Of a DNA stretch of 64,000 bases, positions 1 to 11,984 are shown piece by piece. A program made the translations under genes and the position numbers. The stretch is taken from positions 1 through 64,000 of the forward strand of contig JAWPHD010005577.1 of NCBI GenBank assembly GCA_037043455.1, read 5' to 3'. This stretch comes from Cyrtodaria siliqua. Taxonomy: Eukaryota; Mollusca; Bivalvia; Adapedonta; Hiatellidae. Under the pieces are notes generated by a model, which was given only the letters and a program-made list of their open reading frames with translations, searched no databases and was not told the DNA's origin. The number at the start of each line of letters is the position of its first letter. Position 1 is the stretch's first letter.

Positions 1-938
1 TAAGAACGGAATATATATGTGTAAAAACGGAGTATATATGTGTAAGAACTGAATATATATGTGTAAGAACTGAATATGTATGCGTAAGAACTGAATATAT
101 ATGCGTAAGAATTAAATATATATGCGTAAGAACTGAATATATATGCGTAAGAACTGAATATATATGTGTAAAACTGAATATATATGTGTAAGAACTGAAT
201 ATATATGTTTAAGAACTGAATATATATGTTTAAGAACTGAATTATATATGTGTAAGAACTGAATACATTTATTTAAGAACTGAATATATATGCGTAAGAA
301 CGGAATATATATGCGTTAGAACGGAATATATATGCGTAAGAACGGAATATATATGTCTAAGAAAGGAATATATATGTGTAAGAACTGAATATATATGTGT
401 AAGAACTGAATATATATGCGTAAGAACTGAATATATATGCGTAGGAACCGAATATATATCAGTAAGAACTGAATATATATGCGTAAGAACTGAATATGTA
501 TGCATAAGAACTGAATATATATGTGCAAGAACTCAATATATATGTTTAATAACTGAATATATATGTGTAAAAACTGAATATATATTTTTAAGAACTGAAT
601 ATATATGCGTAAGAACGGAATATATATGCGTAAGAACGGAATATATATGCGTAAGAACGGAATATGTATGCGTAAGAACTGAATATATATGTGTAAGAAC
701 TCAATATATATGTTTAAGAACTGAATATATATGTGTAAGAACTGAATATATATGTTTAAGAACTGATACATATGCGTAAGAACGGAATATATATGCGTAA
801 GAACTGAATATATATGCGTAAGAACGGAATATATATGTGTAAGAGCAGAATATATATGTGTAAGAACTGAATATATATGCGTAAGAACTGAATATATATG
901 CGTAAGAACTGAATATATATGCGTAAGAACCAAATGTA
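1..938. repeat. 21-bp minisatellite array, truncated by window start
   Basis: Tandem copies of a 21-bp unit close to GCGTAAGAACTGAATATATAT run from the first base to about 938, roughly 44 copies. They vary mainly in the GCGT/GTGT/GTTT and CTG/CGG positions. The unit is a multiple of three with few stops, so several frames on the minus strand stay open and give periodic 7-residue peptides (IYSVLTH type). These are not credible genes. The array starts before the window, so its full length is unknown. Confidence 0.95.
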
Positions 939-1659
939 TACTTTAGGCATGAGCAATGTCCATGGTATAGTACATGGCAGTAATCAACACTGTTGATGTA
1001 AATTATATTGAGAAAGAATGACTTTATATCGAAATATTGAGCCATGTATTTTTATATGAAATAAACTGGTCATAGAATAGTCCATTTATCTAGCGAGAGC
1101 AGACGAGACATCATTTCTGAATAAAATAAGCCATTTTTAATAAGTCCGTTTTATCACATCATCAAATTTCTCAACAGATTCTGAAGAATATTGTTGAAGA
1201 ACCTCGGTGAATCTCTTTTCCAAAATTAAGACTAGCGATAATCATTGAATTCTATCCCTTTCTGTGATTATCTCAATATTCATAATAAAATGTTTAAACA
1301 TCATATATAATTGAAATGAAACCATTAATTGGTTAATTGAATGCTTGGAAAACGTAAAAAGCAAACATCATAACTGCATGTACATGTTACCAAGCACTGG
1401 AGTAGCCTCGTCGGGGGCAAGGTGGCGGGGAAACAGTATACCAGCGTGTTTCATATACCAGCATTCTCCTCCTGCGTAAGAAATTTACTTCGATAGTAAG
1501 AATAGAGCACGGTTCCGCAATTCTGACTATCCTTCCCTCTCTATGGGGGCGCTCTTAATAACATACTAAGAATTATATCATGTTGCTTATCCGTTAATAA
1601 AACAAGATAAACTTTATATTGTTGTTAATAACTGAGCACTTTGTCAGCATAGGGCGAAT
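939..1659. other. Non-repetitive spacer, no gene seen
   Basis: AT-rich sequence after the minisatellite with no convincing exon, RNA gene or transposon protein. A short stretch near 1480-1515 (TTCGATAGTAAGAATAGAGC) resembles, in reverse complement, the interspersed repeat seen at 32.8, 46.3 and 61.8 kb, so it may be a small remnant of that family. Confidence 0.5.
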
Positions 1660-1900
1660 GAGTTTTTACAAATAGGTAATAACCTTATCAAGAAAGGGGT
1701 GTGCCCCCTTTAAAAACTTTATCAACACATTTATAATAATATTCACACTCACGAACCAAAGGGCCGTTAAGACAAACTCATTACATCAGTGCGGACGAAT
1801 TATAATCGGGAGTACGAGCTTTTAAAATGCATTCATCTAATTGGGTAATAAAATATAATTGTGTAAAACTATTTTATAATTGTTCACAAGAAACATCATC
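1660..1900 (+). promoter_or_regulatory. Upstream flank shared by the TRIM-like copies
   Basis: This stretch matches 42690-42908 upstream of the second TRIM-like copy. Shared features are a TTTATAATAATATTCACA block, a block with CTCATTA, AAAATGCATTCATCTAATTG, and TTATAATTGTTCACA just before the ACATCATCATGG start. Homology outside the coding part points to DNA duplication rather than retroposition. It probably holds the ancestral promoter or 5' UTR, but no TATA box or initiator can be assigned from sequence alone. Confidence 0.55.
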
Positions 1901-3536
1901 ATGGCATCAGCAGACGTGGGATCAGAAGAAATGGCGAGAAATGCGCGTGTCAGCCGTGAGTGGTGACCGATGGTGAACATCTCCCTGCCGAGGGCTATTG
2001 TACCGACTGTCAGGAGTACCTATGTGTCACGTGCTTCACACGAACAATCGTAGAGCTAAGCCATGTAGACATCACACACTGCTAGACAAGTCGCAAAATG
2101 CTCTACAGATCAAGCCTACGCCTATGACGATTGACACATACACGGAGCACATGCACCCAACATAAAGGTGAGATTTTAAGTTTTTACTGCAAGTCACATG
2201 ACACGTTGGAATGTCAAACATGTGTGAAGATTGGTCACTTGGGTTGTCATGTCAGCAAAACTGGCAGAACGTATCTGACGGTATTGCAACTAGTACGGAA
2301 TATAAAGAAACACTGAAGGACACTGAATGGACTAGAAGAGAAGTATGACCGTACATTGAACACTGTCGAAGACACACGTTGAGGAAATTGAAACATACCA
2401 TATAACAGCAATAGGAAAAAAATAGAACAAATAATAACCATGTTCAGAGATGAGGACATGAAATCAATGATTTCGATTTCGGACAACAAGCAACGCCGTT
2501 AAGCATGTTAAGGCCGAAATTCAATCATGAAAACTAAACTGGAAAAAAGTGCAACAACATACAAACCAAAAACAGTCAAATGTTTGTAGAACTGGTAAAT
2601 GCGAGAAAACAAATACATCTGTTAGAAGACACACTTGGTAAAGTAGAGTCACAGATAATAACATTCAGGAGGTACTCATTTTACTAAAATGGAACAGTCC
2701 AAAAGCTGTGGAAATAAATAAGAATGTATTAGGACAGCTAATGATGTTACCTGCACATGTTGCAGACATTGACACTTCTTCTTTCCTGCATCACGGGATC
2801 ATGCCTACTATCCGACAACCAACTCGTCATCGTTGATAATATAAAAACATAATGGTCGAGCTAGTGGACATAAAACAAAACAAAGGTAACTGTCTGAAGT
2901 ACAACTGACATCTAACCCATGGGACGTAACTATGATCGACAACAGTCAAGTAGCCGTGACAGTCTATCGGAGAATAAGATCCAGCTTCTGTCTTCAACGT
3001 CATCCTCCTTGTCCAAGGGTCGAGAGATAAAAGACAAAATGGTCAGTGTATGGGTCTTGTACACAATGACGGGACACTTATAGTGACGTTTTCAGAGCCC
3101 AAGTAAAGTTAAAAATGATTGACATGAACGGGTCTATGTTGAGAAGTCTGAATACAGATTCCAACGGTGCACAACTGTTTGATTCTCCGAGGTACATAGC
3201 CATCAGCCCAGATAAGACGGCCGTGTACGTGTCCTGATTGCAACCAAGAACAACAGTGACGTGTATGACGATGGACGGTACCGTGAAGGCAGTCTACAAA
3301 GATGATCAACCTGAAGAAACCCACGTAGTCTGGCTATAGACAGGACAGGGATAGTGTATGTATGTGGCTACAGTTCACATAACGTCCACCAGATAACAGC
3401 CGAGTGTACAAATATACAGATACTACTGGAACACGAACATGGTGTGACTAATCCATACTCTATTACATACTCTGATAGTGAGGGTAAACTATATGTGGGA
3501 ATGAGTGACATAGTAAAGGCGTTTAGAGTCAAATAA
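1901..3536 (+). pseudogene. TRIM-like B-box/coiled-coil/NHL pseudogene
   Basis: Collinear with the intact gene at 43175-44833 from its start ATG (1901) to its stop (3534-3536), but broken by many single-base insertions and deletions. Short open pieces recover recognisable parts: B-box 2 at about 2131-2316 (CTQHKGEILSFYC, then CQTCVKIGHLGC) and the last propeller blades at 3354-3536. Relative to the intact copy it lacks about 75 bp around 2755-2790, just before the propeller. It cannot encode a full product. It keeps the CxxC zinc ligand pair in B-box 2 (ECQTC) that the intact copy has partly lost. No intron is apparent in either copy. Confidence 0.88.
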
Positions 3537-3984
3537 GCCCTTAGGCTAGTGTTGTATTGCATTGATGGATTTATTACAAATATAAATGCTTAGAAGTGGG
3601 GAGAAGTTAAAATCATTTGGGAAGTTGGGTAAATGTCAATTAGGAGTTCGGCGCTTATGCGGTTATATAATGGCAAACTATGTTCAGCGCGTGATATTTT
3701 ACATTATTTTTCCGTCACTACATTATCATGAATTACCATGCCTTGGAAGAAAAATAATAATAAAACATTTTTTTATTTAAGACTATTTTATTACCACATA
3801 GCATGCAACCGGTTATGGCCACAAGTTCTAACAACATTAGTAACGGCATATACACAAATTCAAGACGAACCTCCGTATATTTTTAGACAGTGAAATAACT
3901 ATTTTAAATTGAGACATACTGGATTTGTGCGCAGTGCGTTTGTGCAGTGCACACATGAAGGGCGAGTAGTGTGTACAGTGTGTT
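3537..3984. other. Spacer between pseudogene and minisatellite, no gene seen
   Basis: AT-rich DNA after the pseudogene stop. The sequence drifts away from the region downstream of the intact TRIM-like gene within a few tens of bases, so the duplication seems to end near the stop codon. No exon or element was recognised. Confidence 0.5.
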
Positions 3985-5620
3985 TGCCAGTCTGATGTCT
4001 CCATTTACACAGCTTTACGAAAATAGTCGTAGTGCCCGTGTAGTGTCTCCATTTATACCGCTTTACGAAAATAGTCAAGTGCCCGTGTTTTGTCTCCATT
4101 ACCAGTGTATTTTCTCCATTTTCTATAGCGACTTTTGTCAGTCTCCATGTACACTGCTTAACGAAAATAGGCGTAGTGCCCGTGTTTTGTCTCCATTACC
4201 AGTGTGTTTTCTCCATTTTCTATAGCGACTTTTGTCAGTCTCCATGTACACTGCTTAACGAAAATAGGCGTAGTGCCCGTGTTTTGTCTCCATTTACACC
4301 GCTTTACGAAAATAGGCGTAGTGCCCACGACGTGTATTCTCTCATTTTACACCGCTTTACAAAACGTGTTTTGTCTCCATTGATACTGCTTTACGAAAAT
4401 ATCAGTAGTGCGCTTATTTTGTTTCCATTTACACCGGTAGTGCGCGTGTGTTGTCTCCGTTGCCAGTGGGTTGTCCCCATTTACACTGCATAACGAAAAT
4501 AATCGTAATGCCTGTGTGATATCTCCATTTATACTGCTTTACGAAAATAGGTGTAGTGCCCGTGTGTTGTCTCCATTTACACTGCATTATGAAAATAGGC
4601 ATAGTGCCCTTGTTTTATCTCCATTTACACTGCTTTACGAAAATAATCGTAGTGCCCGTGTGTTATCTTCACTTACATTTTTTTACGAAAATAGGCTTAG
4701 TGCCCGTGTGTTGTCTCCATTGACACTGCAAAACGAAAATAGGCATAGTGCCTGTGTGTTATCTCCATTTACACTGCTTTAAGAAAATAGGCGTAGTGCC
4801 CGTTTGTTATCTCTATTTACACTGCATTACGAAAATAGGCGTGTAACCCGTGTGTTATCTCTATTTCCAGTGTGTTATCTCTATTTACATTGCATTAGGA
4901 AATAGACGTAGTGCCCGTGTATTGTCTCTATTGCACTGCATTACGGAAATAGGCGTAGTGCCCGTGTGTTATCTATATTTACGCTGCATTACGGAAATAT
5001 GCGTAGTGCCCGTGTGTTTTCTCTATTAACACTGAATTACGAAAATAGTCGTAGTGCCCGTGTGTTATCTTTATTTAAACTGCATTACGGAAATAGGCGT
5101 AGTGCCCGTGTGTTATCTCTATTTATACTGCATTACGAAAATAGGCTTAGCGTCTGTGTGGTATCTCCATTACCAGTGTGGTGTCTCCATTTACACTCCT
5201 TTACGAAAATAGGCGTAGTACCCGTGTTTTGTTTGGATTTACATTGCTTTACGAAGATAGGCGTAGTGTCCGATTGTTGTTTTCATTGCCAGTGTGTTAT
5301 CTCCATTTACGCTGCTTTTCGGAAATAGGCATAGTGCCCATGTCTTATCTCCATTTACACTGCATTACGAAAATAGGCGTAGTGCCCGTGTGTTGTCTCC
5401 ATTAACTCTGCATTACGAAAATAGGCGTAGTGCCCGTGTGTTGTCTCCATTTACACTGCATTACGAAAATAGGCGTAGTGCCCGTGTCCATTTTAAGTGT
5501 GTTGTCTCCATTTACACTGCTTTACGAAAATAGGCGTAGTGCCCGTGTCCATTTTCTGTGTGATTTCTCCATTTACACTGCTTTACGAAAATAGTCGTAG
5601 TGCCCGTGTTCCACTTTATA
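3985..5620. repeat. 48-bp minisatellite array
   Basis: About 34 tandem copies of a 48-bp unit containing TTTACGAAAATAGGCGTAGT and GCCCGTGTGTTGTCTCCA. Some units are shortened or carry inserts such as a 'CCAGTGTGTTTTCTCCATTTTCTATAGCGACTTTTGTCAG'-type block, which itself recurs near 4100 and 4200. The unit is 16 codons long, so frames stay open across it and give 16-residue repeats (SPFTLHYENRRSARVL). I regard these as by-products of the repeat. Confidence 0.95.
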
Positions 5621-6480
5621 ATAATTATTATGATATCAGACAGCAGATGGGAAACCAAACGACTAAACCAGCAACGTAAGACTGGTTCCCAGAGTCTTAT
5701 CTGTAATTGCAGGTTTGATAGAAACGTCACGTGCAGTTCAAAGCCAAAAAATAGTGAAGTGATATGCACGAATGAAACTAGACTAGAAATGTATATTTGT
5801 TCAAATGCATTCGTATGATGTATTTATTTGTTATTGTTATTGTTTTAATATGCGTTGATATCAACGTATATACTCCAGATACTATGTATTGCGATTATTG
5901 TATAATACGTGTATTAAAGGGGCACACGGTCATCTCAAATTTGTACCTTTTAGCACATTTTAGGTCATATATGACCTTTTTTTTATATTGTTTTTTTGGG
6001 GGGTGGGTGTGTGTGGGGGGAGGGGGAGGGGGTGGTGGAGAGGGGTGGAAACACCGTAATGTAATATGTTTTATGTTGATAAAATTAAACTAAAGAAGAC
6101 AGGTATGAAAGCCGCAGGGGACGCTGCGATTGTAATTATTGTATTACTATATGTTTAACTGAATTGTTATAATCACCACTTTTCTATGATTTCGGTAGGT
6201 TATAATTATATTAAAATCTCTGCTGTCAAATTATCATTATTAGCATACATTATTCTTATAATCTGTTCAAAATAATAACATCTTCCCTATGATTTTATGT
6301 AATCTGCATTTAAAAACTATGATCGTAATTACTATAACCGCCGAATCTAGATTCTTCTGTGTACAGAGATTATCATTATTCTGAAAACCGGATAAAACCA
6401 GATATCTATAATCGACTCATTCTAATATTCTGTGGGAAATTTCTGTCGGTTATAATAAAATAACTACTGCTGCGGCTTTG
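5621..6480. other. Unrecognised AT-rich region with a G-rich tract
   Basis: No gene recognised. Near 5923 the sequence TTAAAGGGGCACACGGTCA resembles the AAAGGGACACACGGC motif at about 31003 and 63346, which probably marks the end of a dispersed repeat family. A G-rich tract lies at 5997-6048 (listed separately). Confidence 0.4.
5997..6048 (+). other. G-rich tract with quadruplex potential
   Basis: About 50 bases almost free of C, with successive G runs of 3 to 7 separated by T or A (GGGGGGTGGG, GGGGGG, GGGGG, GGGGG, GGGG). There are well over four G3+ runs, the minimum for an intramolecular G-quadruplex. It is flanked by a T-rich stretch on the left. No neighbouring gene gives it an obvious role. 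Confidence 0.6.
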
Positions 6481-6680
6481 TGTGAGTCTTATGACACGGC
6501 TGTGGCAGTCGGTTCAGAATCAATTGCTCAATATTTTAACATTGTGAACAGTCATATGTATATTTATATTGTATAGTCTCTTGTACTTCTAAAAAGAATG
6601 GCACAGTTGTATTTTATGAATTGTTGTATTGTAGATAATATTGTACTGTCATGAGACTTAAATAAACTAATAAACTAATA
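6481..6680 (+). pseudogene. Decayed relative of the terminal exon at 10.59 kb
   Basis: From 6481 a frame reads CESYDTAVAVGSESIAQYFN and on to TAG at 6574-6576. It resembles the candidate terminal exon at 10589-10644 (CESDDTTGAIAIEPIT). Downstream both share a GAGACTT(A)AATAAACTA block with AATAAA polyadenylation motifs, here at about 6655-6675. The base before the homology is not a convincing splice acceptor, so I treat this copy as a decayed duplicate. The parent gene is not recognised. Confidence 0.35.
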
Positions 6681-6689
6681 GTATACATG

Positions 6690-7940
6690 TAGCTCAGTTT
6701 AGCCGACGGCAGTACTTCTTCTCCTCGGAAAACATTGCCATGTTGATCGAACTTTACACGGATTGAAATAGCTTACACTAAGAGAGTCACTCACATACAA
6801 GTCTCTATATGAGAATTTACCTTATTGGAGAAGTGACACGTATTTTTTGACGCGTGTATAAATCTAACCAAACTCTTTCTGTCTTTTTAACCATGTGACA
6901 TTCCATAATTTCCACTATTGCACTCAAAACAGTTGCTTAAAGCTACACAGTCTATATTTTAACTGATAATAAATCATGAATATGAATGAGTCACGTCTGA
7001 AGAAGTTTCAAATCGACGAATACCCAAAATTTGTATATAAGGTGAAAAGCGTTGCGTAAAATTTCACATTTTTTATTTAGCCTCCGTACAGATAACATCG
7101 ATACATATACGGCTTCAGAATATATGTGATATACACAAATAGTTTCCAGGAACGGATTTGAACCACAGCCTTACACTTTTAAGTTTTGAAGGATGTACGC
7201 AGAACCACTAGTCCACGGCTATTTATTGGTATTTTGTAGTATTTTTAACACTAAATAGACATTACGTAACAACTAGCGCGCACACACAAACTCATCAAAC
7301 GCTAAATAACAAGTCGGGATATGGTTTTTGAAGCGAAGTATTATTGTTCAGGCCGCTTGTTTCAACCAAAGGTTTTTCTGCAATAGCTTGGGCAATTTTA
7401 ATAATACGTACATCAGTTATATGTCATTAGAACTGGCATTTTGAGTGGTAAATAACACTACCTTACTTTTGATGAGTTTTTGATGGGGCTTTTTCTATGT
7501 AACTTTCTTGTAGCAGAAAATTGAGAATTCAAATAACTTCAGTTATCCTTCATATTTTGCTATTTAACGTGCAGGGTGTCTTAATTTACTAATATCAAAC
7601 AATTTAAAACCATTTTTGGATAAAAATTCTAAAAAGAAAATTCAAATTGTTCATGCAGCAAAATTTTGCAACGACCCATCAAAAACAGCTTTCGCACATT
7701 TTGTAAAGTAAGGTGTTTTTATTTACCACTTAAAATTTCTGTTTCACTGATATACAACTTATATAAGTAGTAGATGAATTTTATCTGAAAAGATTAATAT
7801 TGATAACATACAGTATTACAATAGGCAGTGTTAATTTACACGTGCTACAAGATGGACTACATATTTATTGATCGATCTTGAGTTGCGTTCAAATATGTTA
7901 TTTTGCCTCATAAAAAATGATATTTAGGATGCTATTTCTC
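6690..7940. other. No feature recognised
   Basis: AT-rich DNA with only short random reading frames and no recognisable transposon protein, RNA gene or tandem repeat. Confidence 0.5.
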
Positions 7941-7942
7941 AA

Positions 7943-8020
7943 GTAGCGTTATAGTTCAGTGGATAACGCACCTGACTTGAAATCAGAATGTCGTGTGTTC
8001 GAGCCCCGAAAGAGGCTAAC
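7943..8020 (+). other. Degenerate tRNA-like element (Ser-TGA-like) or SINE head
   Basis: Contains an A-box-like TAGTTCAGTGG (7952-7962), an anticodon-like hairpin CTGA-CTTGAAA-TCAG whose loop would present TGA, and a B-box-like TGTTCGAGCCC (7996-8006), followed by a T run at 8021-8025 that could end Pol III transcription. The acceptor and T stems pair poorly. A functional tRNA-Ser is therefore unlikely (and would normally need a long variable arm). A tRNA pseudogene or tRNA-derived SINE head is more likely. Confidence 0.45.
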
Positions 8021-8783
8021 TTTTTGTTCTGTAAAAAATACCGTTACCAATGTATAGGTACGATGTGCACTGGTCGATGTCGATATCCTGCGCTACATTT
8101 GCTCGCTTAAAAAAAATACCCGATTTCGACATGAGCTGGTGAACATGAAGTTACAAATAAGGACAAGCCTACAAAGAAAAAACCCGATTAATATAGAGAC
8201 TGTGTAGCTTTAATATGGAAATATATAATTCTTATAGTTAAACACAATCAGTAATACACGATTTATCTCACGATCGTGTTTTAGTTAAATTCAAATGGAA
8301 ACAGTACTGTTTTGATCATTTAAGTGTTTTTTGTTTGTTTACAAAATGTATTTTACAGTGATAGCGTTATACATGCTGAAAATACAACAGTTTTTGTTTT
8401 TTCAATCAGAAACGGAAATATCAAGTTTTGAATTTTATATAGAAGCTATAAATACAAGGTTTTTGTTTATAATGCTACAGGTGAGAAATAAAGAGGTATT
8501 TACGGTGTTGAGTACAATACTTAATAACATATGATACAATTTTAAGCCATTTAAGTTTTTTTCATTAATTCTGTTGTTGATTATTTGATGAACAAACGCA
8601 TTGAAGAATGGAAACTTAGCATAATTCGGGTCACAGGTCAAAGTGGTAATGGTGGCAACAAGTTAAGAACGTATAAGCTGATGAAATCATGGTATTGTGT
8701 TGAAACTTATTGTCAACTTATATTACCTTTACGTCATTGATCAACTTTTTCGGAATTTAGATGTGGCGTTGCCCCTTTAAGGC
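8021..8783. other. No gene recognised
   Basis: AT-rich DNA following the tRNA-like element, possibly including its SINE body. No protein similarity recognised. Confidence 0.4.
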
Positions 8784-8936
8784 TAGAGACGGAACGCTTT
8801 AAGAACTTACGGGAAAGCGACCGTGTGTTCACTTTGTAAGTCAGAAGTAGAAGACGAAATGCATGTGATCCTTAAGAGCAATATGTATAACGAAGATAAA
8901 GATACATTATTTAAAAAGCTCTTACAGTCTCTGTAG
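8784..8936 (+). pseudogene. LINE ORF2 C-terminal zinc-finger remnant
   Basis: One 51-codon frame reads through CSLCKSEVEDEMHVILKSN and MYNEDKD to a TAG. The pattern C-x2-C, VEDE-x-H, then (C)-x-x-Y resembles the cysteine/histidine motif at the C-terminus of many non-LTR retrotransposon ORF2 proteins. The last cysteine is replaced by serine (LKSNMY). Upstream the frame is closed at once by TAG, and no reverse transcriptase is present nearby. This is a short dead 3' fragment. Confidence 0.45.
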
Positions 8937-10588
8937 ATTTGTATTTGGCTTGCACCTTCGGGTGCTAGCCTATGTATTGATTTCGGTTTTTCACGGGTTC
9001 CCTGCTCAAAACTTGGAGGATTAAACAGCGCGGACCAATGTTAAGGTTTTACCGGAAGTAAAACAAATCCCATTGCGTCCTATGCAATATTTCCAAGCTT
9101 TCTTGTTAGTTAGCCATTTTTCAAAATGAAGTTCAAACTAAGATTCACTTACATGTTCTTAGTCATGAGACCTTCCTCTCTAGAAAACTGCTGAGAATAA
9201 GAGAGGTCATGTGGCATATAAGAAAATAAAATTCTGATCTTTATTGACACCGTGAACAAACTGCATTCATTTGGCACCTCTTAAATGTGTTCTTCTTTCA
9301 CTTTCAAACTTTCAAGTTAATAAATAAAACCATCATACAACCATGCAAATGGTTCTTAGCTCTCACAAACAAGTCAATAAAGTCATTTCAGCCAGAAAAC
9401 AGGCCTTAAATACTCAAAAACGCCTTTTAACACAAAACAAGTTAAGGATTATATATTTGGGAACTCCTTTCGATACACCAGGCATGAATACCACAGTGAT
9501 TTACCTCCTGTATACCTTAACTTCAATTTTTTACCGGAAGTAACCGGTTCTCTGGTCAAAAGTTGAACATTTGACAAGTACGTTCAGCATCGCGGGGACC
9601 AATACGGAAATAAATTGTTTTCTGCTCAAAAGTTCAGCGTTTTACGTGTACATTCAACAGCGCTGGAACCATTACCAGGGCCCCGTTTTATAAAACAATT
9701 TACAACCATTTCGATCGTAAGTCAATTTATTAAATGCTTCACTGTAAATTACAATTTTCAAATAAACCTCATTTCATTTCATTTTCTTATACATATGATA
9801 TTTCTGCACTACATGCACACATACTTGTCCGCATTGAATGCCTAGGTGAACAGAGAGGACGATTTTAAAATTTAAGACATCGTATGGATATTATTTATGT
9901 TTTAATAACAACAATGTTTAAACATTATGATCATAACACAGAATTCACACGGACAAAAAAAAACTGTATCATGCCCAAATCGCAAATGTAGCCCATATTT
10001 TGTCGCAGGTTTAGTGTAATCGATAATAATTTTGATTCCATTCCTGCACAGGCAAGCCGTTCCTTTTAAAAGGAAACTTTATTATAGTTTTAGTGATTTA
10101 GACAAGATTCTTTTTATTTTATTTTTCAATCAGTTAATGATAAGAGTATGTGCCAACACCTGTTTTAATATTTTGCAATCCAGAAATTCGTTTTTGTATA
10201 AATGATGCTATTTTATTTGCCTGTATATTTAATTTGAATGTTATATGTATTTTACGAACAGTTGCTGTTTATCAGTTCATGCCTGGTCTGACCTGATGTG
10301 ATAAATGCATGCTTAGCTTTATTTATTTTTTATTTTGTGTTTATAAGGTGGACAAAAGTGTCCCCATGTTCTTTTTTACGAAAGTCATAGTCTACGGAGA
10401 CACTTTTATTGGCATTTTAAGCATATGTGTATACTGGTTATGATACATATCCGGGCGATTAACAATGACTATTCAGCATTTAGCAATTTAGCATATTAAT
10501 ATAATGTTTGTATAGGCTGAAACATTTGATTCTATGATAAATATAATTTGAAACGTTCGTGATTGATTCTTTTTGGTTATTGTTTCAG
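8937..10588. other. No gene recognised; candidate intronic sequence
   Basis: AT-rich region without recognised coding sequence. A short motif TTTTACCGGAAGTAA recurs at about 9045 and 9530 together with 'CTCAAAA(C/G)TTG', a faint internal duplication. If the exon at 10589 is real, part of this would be its upstream intron. Confidence 0.35.
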
Positions 10589-10712
10589 CTACTTGTGAAT
10601 CGGATGACACGACTGGTGCAATAGCCATTGAACCAATCACTTAAGTTCATGATCAGTTTGCTATATTATGTTATTGTTGTAAATAAAATGTATTTGGCGA
10701 GACTTTAATAAA
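10589..10712 (+). CDS. Candidate terminal exon of an unrecognised gene, with 3' UTR
   Basis: A strong acceptor (pyrimidine-rich CTTTTTGGTTATTGTTTCAG ending at 10588) precedes a short frame in phase 2 that reads TCESDDTTGAIAIEPIT and stops at TAA 10642-10644. AATAAA motifs follow at 10682 and 10707, as expected for a last exon with a short 3' UTR. A related copy lies at 6481-6576. No upstream exon was identified, and the peptide is too short to assign to a family. The call rests on splice and polyadenylation signals plus the presence of two diverged copies. Confidence 0.35.
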
Positions 10713-11689
10713 CTATATGTCTGCTGGGTACTCGCCTAATGGAATTCAGTATTTTTGCAGACCACCTGTTACCTGTCTAAACGCGAAACGCGAAACTATG
10801 CTAATATAAATGACGTTTTTACCAAAATTAGTTTCCTTGAATTAAATGATAGTATTTTATTGTTTTTATACTTTTAAAAATTATATATTATACCTTATAT
10901 AATGCATATTCACTAAGAAAAAAAAAAGTATACGCGAAATTACTCCAGGTGCCAATATCTAATCAAAGTAAGAAATCTGAATTTTGAGGGATATCCTTTG
11001 TAATCTTTAGCTTGACTGTAAAGAATGTTTCAAATGTTCAAGGCAAAATAAAATAAAATACACTCTGAATTGCTATGAATAATCTCTGTATAGCTATTTC
11101 CAAAATCAAATACCATAGTTTCGCATTAACAAATTTAATACATTTCAGTGCCAAACTATTCTAAGTGACATTTTATAACGGTTTGTCTATTTTAACATCT
11201 TTCATATCAAACTTATTTATACATAAGGACGTACTAATTATGTTGTACACATATGTACATACGCATTATCAATATTAGGGATTTGTACAATTCACTGATT
11301 TAAAAAGCTGTTTTGTTTCTGTTTCTTTACTGAAATGCACTTAATAATAGCAGTGTTTTGTGTTAAACCCTTGATTTACTGCTGTACACTACTATTCATA
11401 CTGATGGCTACTGATTGTAGTATAAGTAGTGTGCATCATTAGGCATAGAATGTTTGCAGTCTGTGAATTGTATATTGGTTACGTGCATACATACATACAT
11501 TACATTTTGAAAATAAATTGAAAATAAAAATAAACATTCCTCTCTTCTTGTCTTCATTTCTCATGACGAATTCCTGGTGTTCAGATATGATAAAAGAATG
11601 CAAGGGTAAAACATTGTATCTGCCAGTGAGATAGTGTAGATAATAACATTAGGGGCTGGTGCCAGTCTACGTCAAGACTAGTATAGTGT
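10713..11689. other. No feature recognised
   Basis: AT-rich DNA without recognised exons or elements, apart from short simple repeats such as CATACATACATACAT near 11485. Confidence 0.45.
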
Positions 11690-11955
11690 TAATCTAGAGT
11701 GGCTTTCCCTTCTTGTATCATGAAGACTTGATATGTGAATACTGTTAATGCCGGGTTCAAAATACACATTAACAAATAGTGCTTGTAAAAACATCCCTTC
11801 GACTAAGCTAAAGCACATCTGAATTAAACATGGCGTCACTTTTCTACCCAGAAAAAGTAAGTGGTCTGCCTCCACCACAAAAAATCGACTGTCATATAAA
11901 ACCTTACAGTTGTTGAAAATGACGTAAAACACCAAACAAACAAACAAACAAATAC
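11690..11955 (+). mobile_element. SINE-like element with (CAAA)n tail
   Basis: The sequence runs through AAGTAAGTGGTCTGCCTCCA and ends in GACGTAAAACACCAAACAAA followed by CAAACAAACAAACAAA. That is the style of 3' end seen in molluscan tRNA-derived SINEs whose tails mimic a LINE partner. The 5' head (A and B boxes) is not clear. Naming the family would need a repeat-library comparison. Confidence 0.45.
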
Positions 11956-11984
11956 TTGAGCATCTCGTAAATGTAAATACATAG

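Noticed and set aside
316..933. 205-codon minus-strand frame of IYSVLTH-type repeats
   Set aside because: By-product of the 21-bp minisatellite. Overlapping frames on the same array give the same kind of peptide.
3971..5533. Series of 60-120-codon frames with SPFTLHYENRRSARVL repeats
   Set aside because: By-product of the 48-bp unit. Frames break wherever units are shortened, as expected for non-coding DNA.
5797..6093. 98-codon frame with a glycine run
   Set aside because: The glycine run is the G-rich tract; the rest has no similarity or gene signals.
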